Origin: Paludibacteraceae bacterium
GTDB taxonomy: Bacteria; Bacteroidota; Bacteroidia; Bacteroidales; Paludibacteraceae
Direction of reading: 5' to 3'
DNA length: 64,000 bases
Assembly: GCA_017962085.1 (NCBI GenBank)
Contig: JAGCWA010000024.1
Span: 1-64,000 of the forward strand
Position numbers and translations under genes: made by a program. Numbering within the stretch: the first letter of the stretch is position 1; each line of letters starts with the position of its first letter. Below the pieces are notes generated by a model. That model searched no databases. It saw only the letters and a list, made by a program, of their open reading frames with translations, and was not told the origin of the DNA. Positions 17,001 to 26,100 of the stretch are shown in pieces.

Positions 17001-17065
17001 ACGGTTATCGCCGTGGCAAACAGCGATATGAACACCGATGCTATTTTAACCGTTGAAGTTTTCAT
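14015..17065 (-). CDS. T9SS-secreted protein with 13 cysteine-rich repeats
   Basis: 1,016 residues. A signal peptide ends near SAAPSPKE. An MBG-like domain follows (YNGEVQSPSVVISGDETF, then DYTISGTRSAKEAGTYSIEI), with a second one after it (IVKPTDTAKHIGMDDPTLSF). From about residue 215 to 725 there are 13 repeats of roughly 42 residues. Each starts (A/P)TCxxxG and ends in IPAxGHxW or ALGHDF; the last lacks its first Cys. Two kinds alternate: one has a close pair (RHCLRCG), the other a wider pair (YYCMNYPCQ). An Ig-like region and a type A sorting domain follow (SISRNPVKTEATVTL, LPAGNYIINVDG). It should be exported by the T9SS and anchored on the surface. Its role is unknown. Such repeats are, as I recall, commoner in Firmicutes surface proteins. 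Confidence 0.85.
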   Translation of the reverse strand: MKTSTVKIASVFISLFATAITVSAAPSPKETTSYDSTEILDTITGQQRWAEPSDDESSSSLTGEMFGLNDTSYTYNGEVQSPSVVISGDETFTEGVDYTISGTRSAKEAGTYSIEINGTDENPFSVTRSWTIARKTVIVKPTDTAKHIGMDDPTLSFSVEGVVEGDSLLGISVEREAGEEIGTYHITAHEEGLNPNYQLDLSSIGLFKIENHQYKMGENIVIENQVSPSCAKEGSHDEVYYCLYEACKAECLRIHITDSALGHDFSEIFITDVPATCERAGTMSRHCLRCGQKIENTIIPATGHDWSDGYLTKDPTCTENGELTYYCMNYPCQATRTEETEPSEHVFEDEYTLDFPASCEKDGQESRHCTLCDGITDIRIIPAHGHSWDNGRVERKATCETVGIKKYRCTVDTCGKIKEEEIEALGHDFIEEFITDTFPTCTKTGSKSWHCSRCTAVDNVTEIPAKGHKWGQGDTIAPPTCETVGMILRTCIVQGCGATDTTYIPALGHAWDEGIVATEPTCIKKGELYHTCTRNDCDATLTEDIEALGHDFDQEFTIEIPATCTRSGKKSQHCTRCSETINNTLIPATGHAWGEPNTIIASTCTTSGLVSYACIHENCQQTRTVSTEKLGHEFAAKHTVDIEATCTKEGTMSRHCIRCSERIESMTIPAKGHIAGDTIIDRNIPATCTEPGVVSRALFCKDCQTELWRSTSTTPAIGHDWDEGEYVIAPTTGNMGKQVFTCHNCHQTRYEMVEKLYEDIIMKENTDGSIFIVRGEGYCPGSDDPISYTVLEGVPVDFRVEYSQQAKEQGFEDMDWTNVSADSKITISTPETCQPGLYQANVYFRNGGMTVTKPHPVSFTVNLSKNYLVAIFEDVVSIDNRSDLFNSYQWFHNGKMIYGATKPYYQEMGGLTGSYYVKVNTDTDNEMRTCSREKWDELARRTKSLSISRNPVKTEATVTLHNFEEAQHTLSIINQLGTTVLTERFTEEQIELNTAPLPAGNYIINVDGISLKVIKE

Positions 17066-17129
17066 GTCTCCTTCCTCTTAGTAACATACCCATCTCATAT
17101 ACATTTTGTAGAAGTTTGTTTGCGTCTTA

Positions 17130-17180
17130 GGATCGGACGAGACGAAGCTCGAGTGATCCTTGTCGAGAATCTCCATTCTC
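17130..17180 (-). promoter_or_regulatory. Two hairpins in the long 5' leader of the cysteine-repeat gene
   Basis: At 17130-17159 GGATC pairs with GATCC around an inner CGAG/CTCG stem. At 17165-17180 GAGAAT pairs with ATTCTC. The best minus-strand -7 box (TATATTTG, 17224-17231) lies about 160 bases before the ATG, so both hairpins would be in the mRNA leader. No known riboswitch is recognised. The rest of the 459-base gap is plain AT-rich sequence up to the terminator at 17466. Confidence 0.4.
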
Positions 17181-17223
17181 CTACTGTTAATGGCGGCGAA
17201 TTATTTATTCATCGTGCCTATAA

Positions 17224-17231
17224 CAAATATA
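17224..17231 (-). promoter_or_regulatory. -7 box for the cysteine-repeat T9SS gene
   Basis: On the minus strand this reads TATATTTG, an exact TAnnTTTG match. It is the only perfect box I found between the ATG at 17065 and the terminator at 17466. The upstream -33 element is unclear. Confidence 0.45.
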
Positions 17232-17465
17232 ATAAATCTGATGAATAATATGAAATTTGAAACATCTGTTTCTATTGATTTTAGGCAATATAAAAATTAA
17301 TTTTAAGAATGTAATTTATATCATTTGATGACTTGATTATTGTGGGTGTCTCAAATGATTTTTTACTGCATGTTTTGATGTGAAGGGTTTATGCTAGGGG
17401 ATGGGAGCGGTTTGTTTTTTCGGGGAAACCTTTGTGGCATTTCGCTCGTTGGGGGAATGTCCTCA

Positions 17466-17503
17466 AAAAGAGGGAGGGCGTGCAAAATGATTTGCACGCC
17501 CTC
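17466..17503 (-). terminator. Terminator of the TSP3-OmpA gene
   Basis: GAGGGCGTGCAAA, the loop ATGA, and its exact complement form a 13-bp stem. Reading on the minus strand it is followed by CCTCTTTTTG. It lies 21 bases after the stop of the OmpA-like gene. Confidence 0.85.
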
Positions 17504-17524
17504 CTGCAAGAATAGTATTAGATT

Positions 17525-19024
17525 TTATTTCTCAAATCTTACCTTGAACTCAACGCGGCGGTTCTTAGCGCGACCAGCCTTTGTCTTGTTGTCAGCTACT
17601 GGTTGGTCTTGGCCGAAGCCTGCAGAGCTCAAACGAGCTGCCTCTACGCCCTTGCTTTCCAAGTAAGCCTTAACAGCTGCCGCACGATCCTCAGAGAGTT
17701 TTTGGTTCTTCTCTGCCTTTCCTACGTTGTCAGTGTGACCGTTGATGGAGAGCTTGTAAGATGGGTTCTCCTTCATGATCTTAACCACGTCGTCCAAAAT
17801 CTTGTTAGAAGACTTCTTGATCTTAGCGGAACCAGTCTCGAACTCGATACCGTTCAAAGCCTTCTCGAAGACTTTCTTAACCTCTTCCTTGATCTCAGGA
17901 CATCCCTTGTTCTCCTTTACACCGACAACATCTGGACAAACGTCCTCGAAGTCAGCGACACCGTCACCGTCAGTATCCTTAGGGCAACCCTTCTCGTCAA
18001 CCATGCCGTTTGCTAAGTTTGCGCCAGCAGGGGTGTCAGGACACTCGTCTTTGTAATCAGGCACACCGTCACCGTCGGAATCCTTAGGGCAACCCTTCTC
18101 GTCAACACCCTTAGCCAATTCCTCAGCCGTGTTGTTAGGGCACTCGTCTTTGTAGTCAGCGACACCGTCACCATCAGCATCCTTAGGACAACCAACAGAG
18201 TCGATACCAGCGCTACGCTCGTCAACAGAGTTGAACGGACATTGATCCAAATAATCAGGCACACCGTCTTCGTCGGAATCCTTAGGGCAACCCTTCTCGT
18301 TCACACCCTTTGAAATCTCCTCTGGAGTATTGTCAGGACAATCGTCCTTGCTGTTCTCTACACCATCGTTGTCTCTATCTTTGTTGAGGCAGAAGCTGTA
18401 GACGATACCCAAGTTGTGCAAGAGGTGTTGGTCAGCGTAGTTTCCGCATACCCTGTTGTCTGGCTTGTCACCATTTCCGATTGGGTAACCATAAGTTGCG
18501 AAGTAACGGATGGAGAATGCTTCGTTGATTCTCAAGTCGCATCCAAGACCTCCGCCCAATGCGAAGCTGATAGCTTTGTTGTCGTCAGTTGTAGTTTCGT
18601 AGCTGTTATCGTCCTTGTCAAGACCGTAGATAGCTCTTGCGCCCAAAGAAACGAATGCGAATGGGTGAAGAAGGCTCTCTTTGAATTTAGGAGCGTTGAG
18701 GAATTTGTACTTTCCTTGAACGGCACCGAATCCCAAACCAGCTTTGAATTCACCATCTGTTGGGTTGAAGTCACCGCCTTTGGTTCCGTAACGTCCCCAT
18801 AATGCGTGAACGCCCACATCGAATTTCTCGTTCATGTAACGCTCAAATGACAATGAGGCTGATCCGTAAAAATCACTTGCTGGATGGAAGAAGTGGTTGC
18901 CCCAGTCATTCGCTGCTTCTACTTTACCTCCATAGAGACCTACGCTCCATGGCTTTTCTTTGTTTTGCGCCGCAACTGATAGAGTGGTCAAAGCGGCACA
19001 GACGAATACGAAAATTTTTTTCAT
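17525..19024 (-). CDS. OmpA-family outer membrane protein with thrombospondin type 3 repeats
   Basis: 499 residues. A signal peptide (MKKIFVFVCAALTTLSVAAQ) is followed by an eight-stranded-type barrel region (about 22-215). Then come calcium-binding TSP type 3 repeats (about 218-370), each built on GCPKDSDGDGVPDYKDECP. An OmpA C-terminal domain (about 385-497) has LSINGHTDNVGKAEKNQKLS and the terminal RAKNRRVEFKV, which binds peptidoglycan. It is a major outer membrane protein type common in Bacteroidota, probably made at high level. The even codon use, a perfect -7 box (TATATTTG at 19086-19093) and a strong own terminator fit that. It appears to be a single-gene unit. Confidence 0.93.
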   Translation of the reverse strand: MKKIFVFVCAALTTLSVAAQNKEKPWSVGLYGGKVEAANDWGNHFFHPASDFYGSASLSFERYMNEKFDVGVHALWGRYGTKGGDFNPTDGEFKAGLGFGAVQGKYKFLNAPKFKESLLHPFAFVSLGARAIYGLDKDDNSYETTTDDNKAISFALGGGLGCDLRINEAFSIRYFATYGYPIGNGDKPDNRVCGNYADQHLLHNLGIVYSFCLNKDRDNDGVENSKDDCPDNTPEEISKGVNEKGCPKDSDEDGVPDYLDQCPFNSVDERSAGIDSVGCPKDADGDGVADYKDECPNNTAEELAKGVDEKGCPKDSDGDGVPDYKDECPDTPAGANLANGMVDEKGCPKDTDGDGVADFEDVCPDVVGVKENKGCPEIKEEVKKVFEKALNGIEFETGSAKIKKSSNKILDDVVKIMKENPSYKLSINGHTDNVGKAEKNQKLSEDRAAAVKAYLESKGVEAARLSSAGFGQDQPVADNKTKAGRAKNRRVEFKVRFEK

Positions 19025-19085
19025 CTTAGAAAAATTAGTTATGTTTTAATAATTTATTTGAATTTTATTTTTTTACAACTTTATG

Positions 19086-19093
19086 CAAATATA
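19086..19093 (-). promoter_or_regulatory. -7 box for the TSP3-OmpA gene
   Basis: On the minus strand this reads TATATTTG, an exact match to TAnnTTTG, 62 bases before the ATG. The 163-base gap to the PorP gene otherwise shows no feature. Confidence 0.55.
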
Positions 19094-19187
19094 ATCTAAA
19101 TTATGTAAATGAAACTAAATTTGCTGGGATATTTTTTGCGCATCCGTCGATTTTATAACGCTTTTTTTGTGACTTTCTGTTTTGTGG

Positions 19188-20180
19188 TTAATTTCTGTAG
19201 TAGCGGGTATATTTTTTCCTGCTTCTTCCGTAGTTGGCGTAGCATCCTTTGCCTTTTTCACGGATTTTGAATTCAATTCCTATCTCGTGAGTGCCATAGT
19301 TGCCGTGCCTGAGGTTGGAGAAGTTGTAGTCGTAGGAGTAGTATGCTTGGAATATTCCGAAGGCGAATCCTGCGAGGAATCCCACCTCGTTGGGTATTCT
19401 GTAGGTCGCGCCCACGTAGAACAGGTCTGCCGGCATATTGTCGTATTCTGTGACGTAGTAGTAATAGAGTGACAATTGGTGCTTCATCACGTCCTTGGAC
19501 TTCGTCTTTTCGTCTCCTTTGAAGTAGTAGAAGGCGTATGCGGGGGATAGTCTCCACCATTCCGATGTCTGCATGTTGTAGTTCATGAATCCGAAGAAGG
19601 TCTTGTTCATGGTGACCTCCTCCGTTCCCTTCAGCAGGTGCATGGCGGAGGCTCCGAACTCGAAGTTCTGGAGCAGTATCTCGAAGCCTGCGTCGACGTC
19701 CGCCGCATTGCCTTTTTCCAGGCATTCGACCACTTTGGCGATGTTCTGGCTTTCGTGTCGGGTGTCGTTGATGATCTCATTCGAATCGTACCCTTTGTTC
19801 ATCATTCCCGCCGCCGCACCGAGGTTCAGGTAGGAGTCGTCGCCGATCGGTATGCAGAAGGAGTAGTCCACCTTGGGGTTGATCATGTGTTGGTAACCGA
19901 TTTTGTCGGCAAGGATGTTGATGCCCACCTGGGAGTGGGCCCCCAAGAAGAAGTATTTGCCGGAAAAGAACAGGTCTTTGGGCATTCCGTCCAACTTCAC
20001 CCATTGCAGCCTACCACCAACTTGTATGGTCGAATATTGCAGCTCTGGAATATATGCGGGATTGAAGAAACTATATTGTAGCTGTTTGTTCGTGAAGAAG
20101 GGCATCTCCTGTGCGGATAAGCCCATCATCATGAGCAATGAGGCTAAGGTGCATAATATCCTTCTTTTCATGTTCATCAT
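19188..20180 (-). CDS. PorP/SprF-family type IX secretion outer membrane protein
   Basis: 330 residues from the ATG at 20180. The signal peptide is MKRRILCTLASLLMMMGLSAQ. Then comes the PorP/SprF hallmark: EMPFFTNKQLQYSFFNPAYI, later FFLGAHSQVGINILADKIGY and YSFCIPIGDDSYLNLGAAAG. It ends in a basic, Tyr-rich tail (GRSRKKYTRYYRN). These outer membrane barrel proteins help specific large T9SS cargo reach or stay on the surface; SprF does this for the SprB adhesin in gliding Flavobacteria. Its ATG overlaps the TGA of the 4,400-residue adhesin gene by 3 bases within ATGA, so the pair is translationally coupled. A longer frame begins upstream, but it runs inside the adhesin gene and lacks a signal peptide. 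ATGs at 20177 and 20171 are also possible. Confidence 0.9.
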   Translation of the reverse strand: MMNMKRRILCTLASLLMMMGLSAQEMPFFTNKQLQYSFFNPAYIPELQYSTIQVGGRLQWVKLDGMPKDLFFSGKYFFLGAHSQVGINILADKIGYQHMINPKVDYSFCIPIGDDSYLNLGAAAGMMNKGYDSNEIINDTRHESQNIAKVVECLEKGNAADVDAGFEILLQNFEFGASAMHLLKGTEEVTMNKTFFGFMNYNMQTSEWWRLSPAYAFYYFKGDEKTKSKDVMKHQLSLYYYYVTEYDNMPADLFYVGATYRIPNEVGFLAGFAFGIFQAYYSYDYNFSNLRHGNYGTHEIGIEFKIREKGKGCYANYGRSRKKYTRYYRN

Positions 20181-23100
20181 CTTACAAGCGTTATGTATCC
20201 TGTCCTTAATTTCTTTTCTCCTTTCTCGAAGTAGGTGAGCGAGTAGAAGTATGTGTCTTCCGACGCCGGCTCTCCCTTGTATGTGCCGTCCCATCCGTTT
20301 CCTTGATAGATGAGCGTTCCTACTCTGTCGTATATTTGAACATCATAGTTCTCCATGAAGATGTAGGAACCGTCCGCGATCATCGTGTTCGGCACGAAGA
20401 GGAACGGATCTATCTTGAGGATGGTGCTGGTGCTCTTCTTACATCCGTATTGGTGCTCCACAATCAGTTCGACAGGGATGTCTCTTCTGCTGTGGATGAG
20501 CGTATCGTTGTAGACGTGGGAAACCTCGTTGCTGGTTGAGTCGATCCATGTGCGTCCGTCACCGAAGCTCCAGGTGAACTTGTAGAGATCGCTACCCGAT
20601 GGGGTGGTGGTCTCCTTGAATTCAACCTCCTTCACATCGTCGCTCAGCGCGTACTCGGTGTCGTCGATAGTGCTGTAGGAGATGGCTGGGTCTTCGAGGT
20701 AAGCTACGTTTACGATGAAGGTTTCCGTCGTCAAACAACCGTTTTCATCAATTCCGGAGACTGATATTGAGTCGTTATGGTCAGCGATGAAACGGATGTT
20801 CTTCTCTGTCATGATGCTGTCTCCCAGTTTCCATCGAACGTCGATGAGCGCGTCTTCCACGCTGAGGATGACGAGAGAGTCTCTACATGCGTTCTTGTTG
20901 CCAGTGATGGTGAGTTCCTTTTTCGGGAATGCGTCCACTGAGAATTCGATGGTGTCCTTACATCCTAACTCTTTCTCCGTGGCGATGAGTCTGAACTCGC
21001 TCCTCTCGTAGATCGGCTCATTGTAGGTTGCCCCTGTCGTGACTGTATTATTGGTGAGGTCCTCCCACTCGTATTCGCGGGCGTTCTCTCCCGTGGCGGT
21101 GAAGTTGGCGAGGCTACCGTAGCAGTAGGTGCTCTCTTGCTTCTCGACCTTCAGGTTGTCCACTTGGTGCATGTTGATGGTCAACGTGTGGTGTGCGGCG
21201 CAACCTTCGTCGTTGTGTACCGCCACCTCATACTGCCCGCTCTTGCCGATGTTCTGGCTGAGGTTGCTGTAGCGGATGTTGTCCGTGATGTTCCAAATCG
21301 TGTCGATGTGTTCCGTCACGTTGTTCTTGCGCACGATGTCGTCGATTGTCACGATGTTCCTTGCGCAGGTGTCGAAGGTGAGTTCCCTAGGCTTCACTGC
21401 GTTGTGGAAGATGATTTCCACGCTGGTGTCCGCATAGCAGTAGATGTCGTGGAACGTGCTTCTTCCCTCTACGGAGAGAGTCCTTGAACCGGTCTCCTCA
21501 GATGTCAATGCGATGGATGGAGTCTTTTCTCCATTGCTCCATTCGTACTGCTCCGCACCTTCGACGGTCAAGGTGACTGCTTGTCCGGTGCAGGCGTCCC
21601 CACCACCCGCGATGCTCAGGATGATTGGTTGGTTCACGTCGATAATGAGTGACGCCGTGTCTTGACATACGTTCATGCTGTCGGAGAAGTAAGCGAAGTA
21701 GGTGTTGCTCTTGGTTACGTTCTCCGCATCGAAGCTCTGTCCGTCTTTGTTCTTGAAGTTGACGCTGTACTTCGGTGTTCCGCCTTGATAGCTGCTTTGT
21801 GCGAATAGGTTCAAGTCAACTGATTCTCCGTAGCATATCGCGGTGTCCTTGTCTAAGGCTGTGATGGCCGGATAGACAGTTACCATAGCGGAGTCTGCCT
21901 CGCTCACGCATCCGTTCAGCACATGGACTTGTCGTACCAGGAAGAGTTTCTGGGTGGCGATCTCCGTGGAGATGGTTGATTTGCCGGTGTCTTGTCTTGA
22001 AGGGTAGATGGAAAGGTCTTCCCACAAGAGTTGTACATCGGTGGTGTTGGTCTTTCCTTTCAACTCATAGTCGCCCGTGTTTTGGCAGAAGTTTTGGTCT
22101 GCGATGTTCGGACGGTTTGGTTGTCTGTTGAAGGTGAGCTGAACCACACCTGTCGACTGGCAGGTAAGTCCGTCGTCTTCGTATTGGAAGGTGATGCGGT
22201 ATTGTCCACTCTCTGTGATGGCTTCCGCTTGGGATGTCTTGTCCAGAGCCGCCCCATTTTGCATGAGTTCATAAGCGGCTACGTTGATGTCGCTTGTGTG
22301 GTCTTTCGCTGTTCCGGCTTTCTCGCTGAGCTCTACTAGGTTGATGATGTTCGGCTCGCAAGTCGTGGTGTCTTTCAGACTCACACGGATCTGAGGAAGC
22401 ACGGTCACGTCGATCGCCGCCTTTTCGCTGGTACAATGTGTCTTCGTATTCTTTTGGTATACGTAGTAGCGGGTCTCTCCGTTCTCTTTGATTGAGGTCA
22501 GAGCCCTTGCGCCTTCTTTGAAGATCGTCTCTCCCTGTTCGTCGGTCCATAACAGTTCTATGGTCTCGTTTCCTCTCTCGATTTTGTTAATAATCAATGG
22601 CTGGTCTACGCCTGCCGTGTCTTGACAGAATCGGAAGATTGTGTCGGATAGGGTGATAGGGTTCGCATTGACCTTGATGGTCACATCGATGCTGTCTTGG
22701 CAGTAGAGTGAACCGATCTTCTTCTCTCCGACGAGACGGAAGGTTTCTGTCTTGGTCACATCTTTCGAGTATGGGAATTTATTTCCTGTCGCATTGTCAC
22801 CGTTCTCCCTGTACCATGTGTAGGAGTCCGCATTGGTTGCGGAAAGGGCGGATACCTCTTCGCCTTGGCAGATGAGGGTGCTACCCTCGGTCGCTATGGC
22901 AAGCGAATCGTATACAACCACTTCCGTGGTATCCATTCTCTCACAACGGGAGATGGCTTCGGTCGCTTTGGTCACATACTTTCCGGATGCGCCGATGTTG
23001 GCTGGGTCCGCAATGCTGGAGAGGTTGCCTGACTCGTTCACCTTGTAGTAGGAGATGACTTTCTCCTCAGGGCTACCGAAGTAGGCGGCTTCCGCTTTCT

Positions 23101-26100
23101 CCTTCAAATCCACTGTGGTGGCGTAGCAAGCTTCCATGAGTCCGATTGGCTTGAATCCGATGCTTTCCCTCACGTCGAAGTCGAAGGTGTCAGGCTCACT
23201 GAGACATTTTGTCTTCAGATCGATGGCGAACAGATTGTAACGTGTCTTGCCGTATTGGTTAGTGGAGAGTGTCAACGTGTCGGATGTAGTCTCTCCGTTG
23301 GCGTTCTTCCATACGAAGGATTGGTTCACACTGTTGACGCCCATCTTCTTGGCGGTGAGTTTCACGTCGCCGATGCCTTGGCAAAGGATCGTGTCTCCGA
23401 TGAGTTGTGGAACTCCTGGCTGCTGGTGGAACTGGATGGAGATGGTCTTGCTTGCGTCGCAATGCTTGTCATCCGTGTAGTATACCTCGTACAGACCGCT
23501 CTCGCTGATGGCTGTCTCGTTGCTGATGACGGTTCCGTTCAGCTCTGTGCGGACGTAGGTCGGCTGTGTTCCGCCACTGATGCTCTTGGCGAGGTTCGTG
23601 ATCAGGTCGTAGGTGAATGGCTGACAGATCGTGTCCGGATTGTCCAATCCGATGGTGATTTGTGGATTCACGTGGACGGTGACGTTGCTGCGTGGGCTGA
23701 CGCATCCCGTGTTCCTGTTGGTGGTCTCCACCTCAAACTTGAAGGCGGTGGACTTGGTCTTCTCCACTTGGATGGTCTCATCGTTGGAGAAGAGGGTATT
23801 GTCGTCCTGATACCATTGGATGCTGTAGCTGCTGATGTCGCTGCTGCTACGTCCTAGATTGATTTCCTCCGTGCTTGTGGCGCTGGTGTCCTGGCAGATG
23901 GAGATGACGGTGTCGGCGAGCCTTGCTGGGTTCACGTTGACCGTTATCTTCTTGCTGACAGTGTCGGCGCAGGTGGTTCCGTTCAACTTCTCGATAAGGA
24001 TGAAGGTAGTATCCTTCATGATTTCCTTGTAAGTGAAGGATGCCGTGGTGTTAAGCGTCTTTTCGTCGCCTGCTATCTTCCATGCGTAGGAAACAGGACG
24101 CTCGTCTCCGATTGCCTCCAACTTCACGTCATTGCCTTCGCAGTACACGTCATCTCCTTCAATGGAGAAGGTAGGCAATTGGTGATAGATGAGCTTCAGT
24201 GAGTTGCTTGCCGTACATTTGGACTGGTCATCCTCTATTGAGAATTGGTAGAGGGAGGTGTCTTGCTTGGTGCGGGTCACTTTGCTCAACTCGTTCTCTC
24301 CGACGACATATCCGTTTTCAGTAGCGTTGAAGATCAATGTCGTGTTTGGTGTTTGGTTAACCGTGAAGGAGGCCATCGCCTGTTCGTAGAGGTTGATCTC
24401 TTCGCCTGCGCACAATTCCATCGTTCCGTCATTGCCCAATGGAGTAACCTTGATGGCTTCTTTCACAATGACGATGATGGTGTCGTCTTCACTGACACAG
24501 CCCGTCAGGACGTTCTTGCTGAATGCGATGTACTGGGAGGTCGGTGGAGTGCTTGGTATGTCAATCGTGTCTCCGTATTGGGTAGACTTGTGGTCGCCCC
24601 AGAAGATGGAGGTGGTTCGTTTGTCGTTGCTGTGGGATGCTGTCAATTGCAGTTGCCCGTTGCTTTGACAGAAGTAGATAGTGTCCAGACCGTTCTCGAT
24701 GATAGGGGTGGACGGTTTTTGGTTGATGGTTACGTATACCGAATCGGAAGCGGAGCATACTCCGTCTACTACGGTATAGGTGTAGAGCATGCTGTCGATG
24801 TTGCTCGTGTACTCTATCTGGCTTGCCTCCGCATCACTGATGGCGGTTTGAGCACCATTGATGACCTTTCCGTAGGTGATGTCGCAGCTACCGATGTTGG
24901 TGATGTTGGTGGTCGTTGATGCGGTGAGGTAATCCGTCACCTTGCTCTTGAAGTCGATGACTTCAGGCTGGCAGACTGCTGGAAGATCCTCCATGTTCAG
25001 CTTGATGGCCTTGTTGACCACGAACGGCACGACGGTATCCTTGTAGCAACCTGTGATCTTGTTGTACTGACGGATGGTGTACTTGATGGTGCGTGACTTG
25101 GCATTCACGATCGTCGTGTCTGTGTTAATCGGGTTAGCGATGGAGTCACCCTTCTCGTCGAACCATTGGATGGCGAGTTCGGCCATTGGGTTAGCGGCGG
25201 TCTCGTTCCTGGTCACAGGGATCAGGTGAGTGCCGGAGAGTTGGCAGAAGGTGTCGCTGAGCACGGTGGCTGCGACAGGGATCTCACGTACGTCCATGGA
25301 GACCATGAGGGAGTCGTAGCAAGCGAGTCCGACGGCAGGGAAGGTCTCCGTTGCCTTGAGGTAAATGGATTCGCTCTGCTCCGAGTTGAATCGGGTAGGG
25401 TCGTTGATGAGCCTGCCGTCCGTCTCCCTGAACCACTCGTATTGATATCCTCTGTTTGGAGTAGGGAGGGCGGTGTCTTGGAATTGACATACGGTGATCG
25501 GGTCGATTGGGTCGATGACCGGCAATCCATGGAATACGATGGTGGCGGTATCGGTGAGGCCACAACCGCTGACATAATCCTTGATTTGGATGAGGTAGCG
25601 TGTCGTGTCGGTCTCGTTCTTCGCCTTCGTGGAGGCTATTTTCTGCGAGATCGCTTGGCTGGCTGGCGTGACACCGTTCAGTTTGAAGATGCTGAAGCGG
25701 ATGTCGCGTACGCTGTTCTTTGTGTTCTTGTCCACTTGCTCCTGAACCATTTGGATCAGGTCGATGGAGTCACGGAAGCAGAGGTCTTGTGTGCCGATTG
25801 CGGTGTACTCGATAGGGAAGGAGATGACCGCATGGATGGTGTCGATGTCGCTGACGCAACCGGTCTTCTCGTTCTTGGTGAAGGCCATGTAGTTGCCGTA
25901 GTTAGCGTTGATCTCAAGTTCGTCGCCCGTGACGGTGGAGGTGTACTCGCCCCAATAGATTTGGGTAGGGTACTTCGATTCGTTCTTGTTTTCTGCGTGG
26001 AGGATGATCGGAGCATCGTCTTGGCAGAAGTAGATGGTATCCTTGCCGCCCTCGATGATAGGCATGAGCGGTTTCTTGTTGATGGTGACATATACCGAAT

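Noticed and set aside
19188..20294. Longer start for the PorP/SprF gene at 20294
   Set aside because: The extra 38 residues overlap the adhesin gene and lack a signal peptide. The ATG at 20180 gives a proper signal peptide and ATGA coupling.
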